From: a virus
Length of the DNA: 22,610 bases
Reading direction: 5' to 3' (one strand)
Virus record (IMG/VR): IMGVR_UViG_3300032053_009540
Span: 1-22,610 of that record
Below are positions 20,004-22,610 of this stretch, one piece after another (position 1 is the first letter of the stretch; every line of letters begins with the position of its first letter). Below the pieces are notes generated by a model, which saw only the letters and a list, made by a program, of their open reading frames with translations, was not told the origin of the DNA and searched no databases. Made by a program: the position numbers and the translations under genes.

Positions 20004-22079
20004 CTATGACCCAGCTTTGTGCTTTAGATAACCAAAGCCCATTTCTCCTGTCAAATATTCGGCAGCATTTCGCATCCTACCGACTCCCGGACCACGATAC
20101 ATGGGACCGCCCGGCACGTCAGTCACTTTGCCCATATTACCGACAACATCGTCATAATCGATACCATGTGTCGACTGACCGGCAATGTCCTCGTCGTAGA
20201 CATATCGATAGGCCATAAGCAGGGCGCTGTAACGATCCTTCTTCAGACGGGTACCACGATGAGCGGAGGTTGCCTCGCTGCGTCCGGGCAATCCAAACTT
20301 CGGTTTACCACCGGCTGTCTCCGTGATAGAGATCAGACAAATCTCATCCTTGAGCGCCTCTATCTCCATAACGCAGTCTTCGTAGGTATCGACGGTCCGA
20401 CCGACCGCCTTCTCGGCACTCAGAGAAGCCTGCATCTTTACGGTATCGAAGCACGGGAAAAATAGTTTGCGTGTCTCGAACCCCTTGTGCATTGAATAGT
20501 TGGCCTGAGTGTTCCATTCAGTCGAAGGATGAACTAGATGTAGAATATGGGGACCATCCGACGCACCGTCGAGTGATGTCGGGTTTTCACGATCGACGAC
20601 TTCGTAGATGGGGCGCTCGCCAGCAGCAATGATACGGGTATTGCGCAACATCTCGGCGATAGGATATCCACCCCCCTGACTATCCATCTCGATGCGCACG
20701 ATCTTGAAAGCTCGACACAACTCCCGCACCTTTGAACAACAATAGGCGTAGTAGTCGTCGCTGGTGGCCAGACCAGATTGCTTGCGACGCTCAAACTCCG
20801 GCTTATTCACCGACCAGCAATAGACGATACGAGCATGGTTCCCCCACACCTCCGCGACGACGATAGCCAGATTGTCCATCTCGGATGCCGGATCAATACC
20901 CATCACGTACTTGCGATCTGGATCGCCATTCATGGCTGGCGTGAATTCTACGGGACCATCTACCGTATGGATCGGCATACCGGGGCGCGGCGTGCAGGAC
21001 TCCAACATGCTCCGTTTGTAATAACCATCTGAATCGCTGACGAAAACCGAAGCATACTCCATCAAGAACACGTTGCGCGGCATGGACATCTGAGCCGAAG
21101 CTAACTGTTTAGAGTCCAGTAGTCCGGGCTGTACGCAAGTATACGGAATTCGCATGATGCCAAAATCGCGCCAGTCAAAACCTTCCGGTACACCAACGTC
21201 ACTGCCGAATAGCTTGAGTAACTTCCGGCGATCGCCACGACTCTTGATGATCGCTCGCCATAAATCGTGTCTCTTGGCGAAATGATTGAACGCATACGAT
21301 GCTGTTCCGGAGTAGATAATCTGATTGTATGAAATCTTTCCACCAGCCAGTACTTGCCCCATCTGGTCGGGGATGCCAAGACCCTTTAACCGAGCGACGG
21401 TGGCCAGGCGACGAGCCTCGTCAACGGGACTCTTGTGCGTTGCCGCAAATCCCTGGACTACGGTGTCAAATATCTCCTCGGAAATCGACGCAAACTCGTC
21501 CGCAATTACAACGGTAGCGCGCAGTCCCCTGATTTTGGAACCGTCGCCCATTGGAATGGCACAAATAAACGATGGCCCAACTCGGCAATAGCACGAATCT
21601 ACCGAGGTCTTTGGGCGTCCACGATTCCCTCCGCAGATATCCCGAAGAATTGGTGCGTTGTTCCAGATACTTTCAACGTAGTTGAACACTACCTTGGCTT
21701 GCCTAAAGCCAGCGCCGACAATGACAATCTTTGCTCCTGGGTCAAGCATGGCTCGCATCAGAGCATAGACCGCAAGTAGGAATGACTTTCCGCTCCCCCT
21801 AGATGCAACCAAGATTGGACGAGCAGTTCGCCACAAAAATCTCAACTGAGCAATCTGCATTGGAAACAGGTCAAGATTCAGCAACACCTTGGCAGCCCAG
21901 CCTATGTATCGCTCGCTCGTCACCGCAGACATGACATCGGATAGCAGATGTTCAATATTGAAGAACGGATGGTTATCCCCAACTACCGGGACATCATCGC
22001 GATATGGGAATAAGTATCCATAGTCTATCTCATCGCGGGAGAGAAGGGAATCAAGTTTTTCGGCAGAAGCAACCATCAT
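20004..22079 (-). CDS. terL: Terminase large subunit (ATPase-nuclease)
   Basis: The product is 691 residues; the ATG overlaps the previous TGA as ATGA, with AGGA just upstream. The ATPase half has Walker A ASRGSGKS (92-99), Walker B VVIADE (190-195) and the coupling motif YSGTAS (256-261). The RNase H-like nuclease half has three well-spaced acidic residues: Asp396 (MGIDPASE), Asp466 (RIEMDSQGGG) and Asp615 (KKDRYSALL). The length is somewhat above the usual 450-650. It packages the genome through the portal and cuts the concatemer. No small terminase subunit is visible; it may lie beyond the right edge. The call is secure. Confidence 0.96.
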   Translation of the reverse strand: MMVASAEKLDSLLSRDEIDYGYLFPYRDDVPVVGDNHPFFNIEHLLSDVMSAVTSERYIGWAAKVLLNLDLFPMQIAQLRFLWRTARPILVASRGSGKSFLLAVYALMRAMLDPGAKIVIVGAGFRQAKVVFNYVESIWNNAPILRDICGGNRGRPKTSVDSCYCRVGPSFICAIPMGDGSKIRGLRATVVIADEFASISEEIFDTVVQGFAATHKSPVDEARRLATVARLKGLGIPDQMGQVLAGGKISYNQIIYSGTASYAFNHFAKRHDLWRAIIKSRGDRRKLLKLFGSDVGVPEGFDWRDFGIMRIPYTCVQPGLLDSKQLASAQMSMPRNVFLMEYASVFVSDSDGYYKRSMLESCTPRPGMPIHTVDGPVEFTPAMNGDPDRKYVMGIDPASEMDNLAIVVAEVWGNHARIVYCWSVNKPEFERRKQSGLATSDDYYAYCCSKVRELCRAFKIVRIEMDSQGGGYPIAEMLRNTRIIAAGERPIYEVVDRENPTSLDGASDGPHILHLVHPSTEWNTQANYSMHKGFETRKLFFPCFDTVKMQASLSAEKAVGRTVDTYEDCVMEIEALKDEICLISITETAGGKPKFGLPGRSEATSAHRGTRLKKDRYSALLMAYRYVYDEDIAGQSTHGIDYDDVVGNMGKVTDVPGGPMYRGPGVGRMRNAAEYLTGEMGFGYLKHKAGS

Positions 22080-22582
22080 ATTTCCTGTTCGCCCGCGTCT
22101 ATGTCTGGTTTCGATTCGAGCTTGATCACTGCCTCAAAGAATTGTTGGGCCAGCTTTTGGCCACAAGACCCAGCGAACATGAATGGTACGCCATACTCTG
22201 CTGTTAGTGACATCAGCCAACTGGTGAGTGCCTTTCCAGGCACGTTGCGTTTCATGCTGGCCGGGCTCAGAGATAGAACTTCTGGAGTCATAACGGATTC
22301 TACCACCACGAGCTTGTACCTATACGCACGAAGACGATCCATCTCTCGCTCGAACCGCTTACGTTCCAGGAAGTTACCCCACAACTCAGAGAAGTCATTC
22401 TTTCGTTCGACAACCACCACGCTGTCGTAACCAACTACTGAATAATCTCCCGTTTTGAGGGTATCTATAATCTGGCCAGCACACTTGGGAGGATTCTTGT
22501 TCGGACGGCTGGGCTCAAAATTCCAGCCATTACCGACGTGCTCTCTGGTGTCCCTGATGACAGTATAGTCCGGATAGACCAT
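22076..22582 (-). CDS. ERCC4/XPF-family nuclease
   Basis: The 168-residue product from ATG 22582 has AAGGA ten bases upstream. The frame is also open to the window edge, so a start further upstream cannot be excluded. The ERCC4 domain signature is complete: IRDTREH (9-15), LKTGDYSVVG (42-50) and VVVERKNDFSEL, with the catalytic Glu59-Arg60-Lys61 triad, then ERKRFEREMDRL. This fold cuts branched or flapped DNA. Its end overlaps the terminase start by four bases, so the two are translationally coupled. It may trim branched concatemers before packaging, the role of gp49-like resolvases in other phages, or act in recombination. That role is inference. Confidence 0.9.
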   Translation of the reverse strand: MVYPDYTVIRDTREHVGNGWNFEPSRPNKNPPKCAGQIIDTLKTGDYSVVGYDSVVVVERKNDFSELWGNFLERKRFEREMDRLRAYRYKLVVVESVMTPEVLSLSPASMKRNVPGKALTSWLMSLTAEYGVPFMFAGSCGQKLAQQFFEAVIKLESKPDIDAGEQEI

Positions 22583-22610
22583 TATGCCACGTTCCTTGGA
22601 ATGCGCAAGG

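Noticed and set aside
1-22610. Possible TAG recoding to an amino acid, as in some crAss-like and Lak phages
   Set aside because: TAG codons end genes exactly where ribosome sites, next starts or a terminator follow, and I found no TAG inside a conserved domain.

Overview
The window is a late-gene segment of a tailed double-stranded DNA bacteriophage (Caudoviricetes) or a prophage of one. The call rests on a continuous head-morphogenesis block: an ERCC4-type nuclease, large terminase, portal, prohead protease/scaffold, decoration protein and major capsid protein. Every convincing gene lies on the minus strand, so the operon reads from the right edge (22610) to the left edge (1). Genes are tightly packed, usually touching or overlapping by 1-4 bases, with purine-rich Shine-Dalgarno sites. 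No tRNA, rRNA, integrase or CRISPR array was seen, and no gene-free gap exceeds 300 bases. Base composition is near 50% GC and the standard genetic code fits. Stop usage is unusual: 11 of 16 complete genes end in TAG. The host cannot be named from sequence alone.

Layout in transcription order. (1) 22582-20004: ERCC4 nuclease then large terminase, joined by an ATGA overlap. (2) 19941-17971: portal. (3) 17967-14687: a four-gene carbohydrate island (GT2 glycosyltransferase, WecB/FnlC-like UDP-HexNAc 2-epimerase, RmlC-like cupin epimerase, RmlD/CapF-like reductase) inserted between portal and protease. A short decayed helix-turn-helix fragment (14655-14551) follows it. (4) 14500-11124: a small HLPHH-motif protein, a protease-scaffold fusion with a strong internal start for a separate scaffold, a decoration protein, and the major capsid protein, followed by a clear hairpin terminator. 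(5) 10996-10196: an unknown small protein and a tandem-HTH protein. (6) 10195-1532: a 2,887-residue modular protein. (7) 1530-620: an Ig-like protein related to the giant's own C-terminus, and a probable neck/head-completion protein. (8) 607-1: the 5' part of a further RCC1-repeat gene that runs off the left edge.

The giant protein is the most striking object. In order it carries a seven-repeat RCC1 propeller, two stretches with propeller-like periodicity, a LamG-like domain, about 31 units of a 14-residue repeat (consensus YLRGHEPLDSSGVA), a second LamG-like domain, about 20 degenerate units of the same repeat containing a 49-residue duplication, five YWTD blades, a second seven-repeat RCC1 propeller, a sixth YWTD blade, an Ig-like domain and a basic tail. 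The RCC1 propeller therefore appears to be inserted inside a six-bladed YWTD propeller. The natural reading is a virion fibre or adhesin.

Together the genes package DNA (terminase, portal), build the head (protease, scaffold, decoration, capsid), probably supply a neck, and provide a large surface adhesin. The sugar island could glycosylate virion proteins or alter the host surface. That link is inference from position only.
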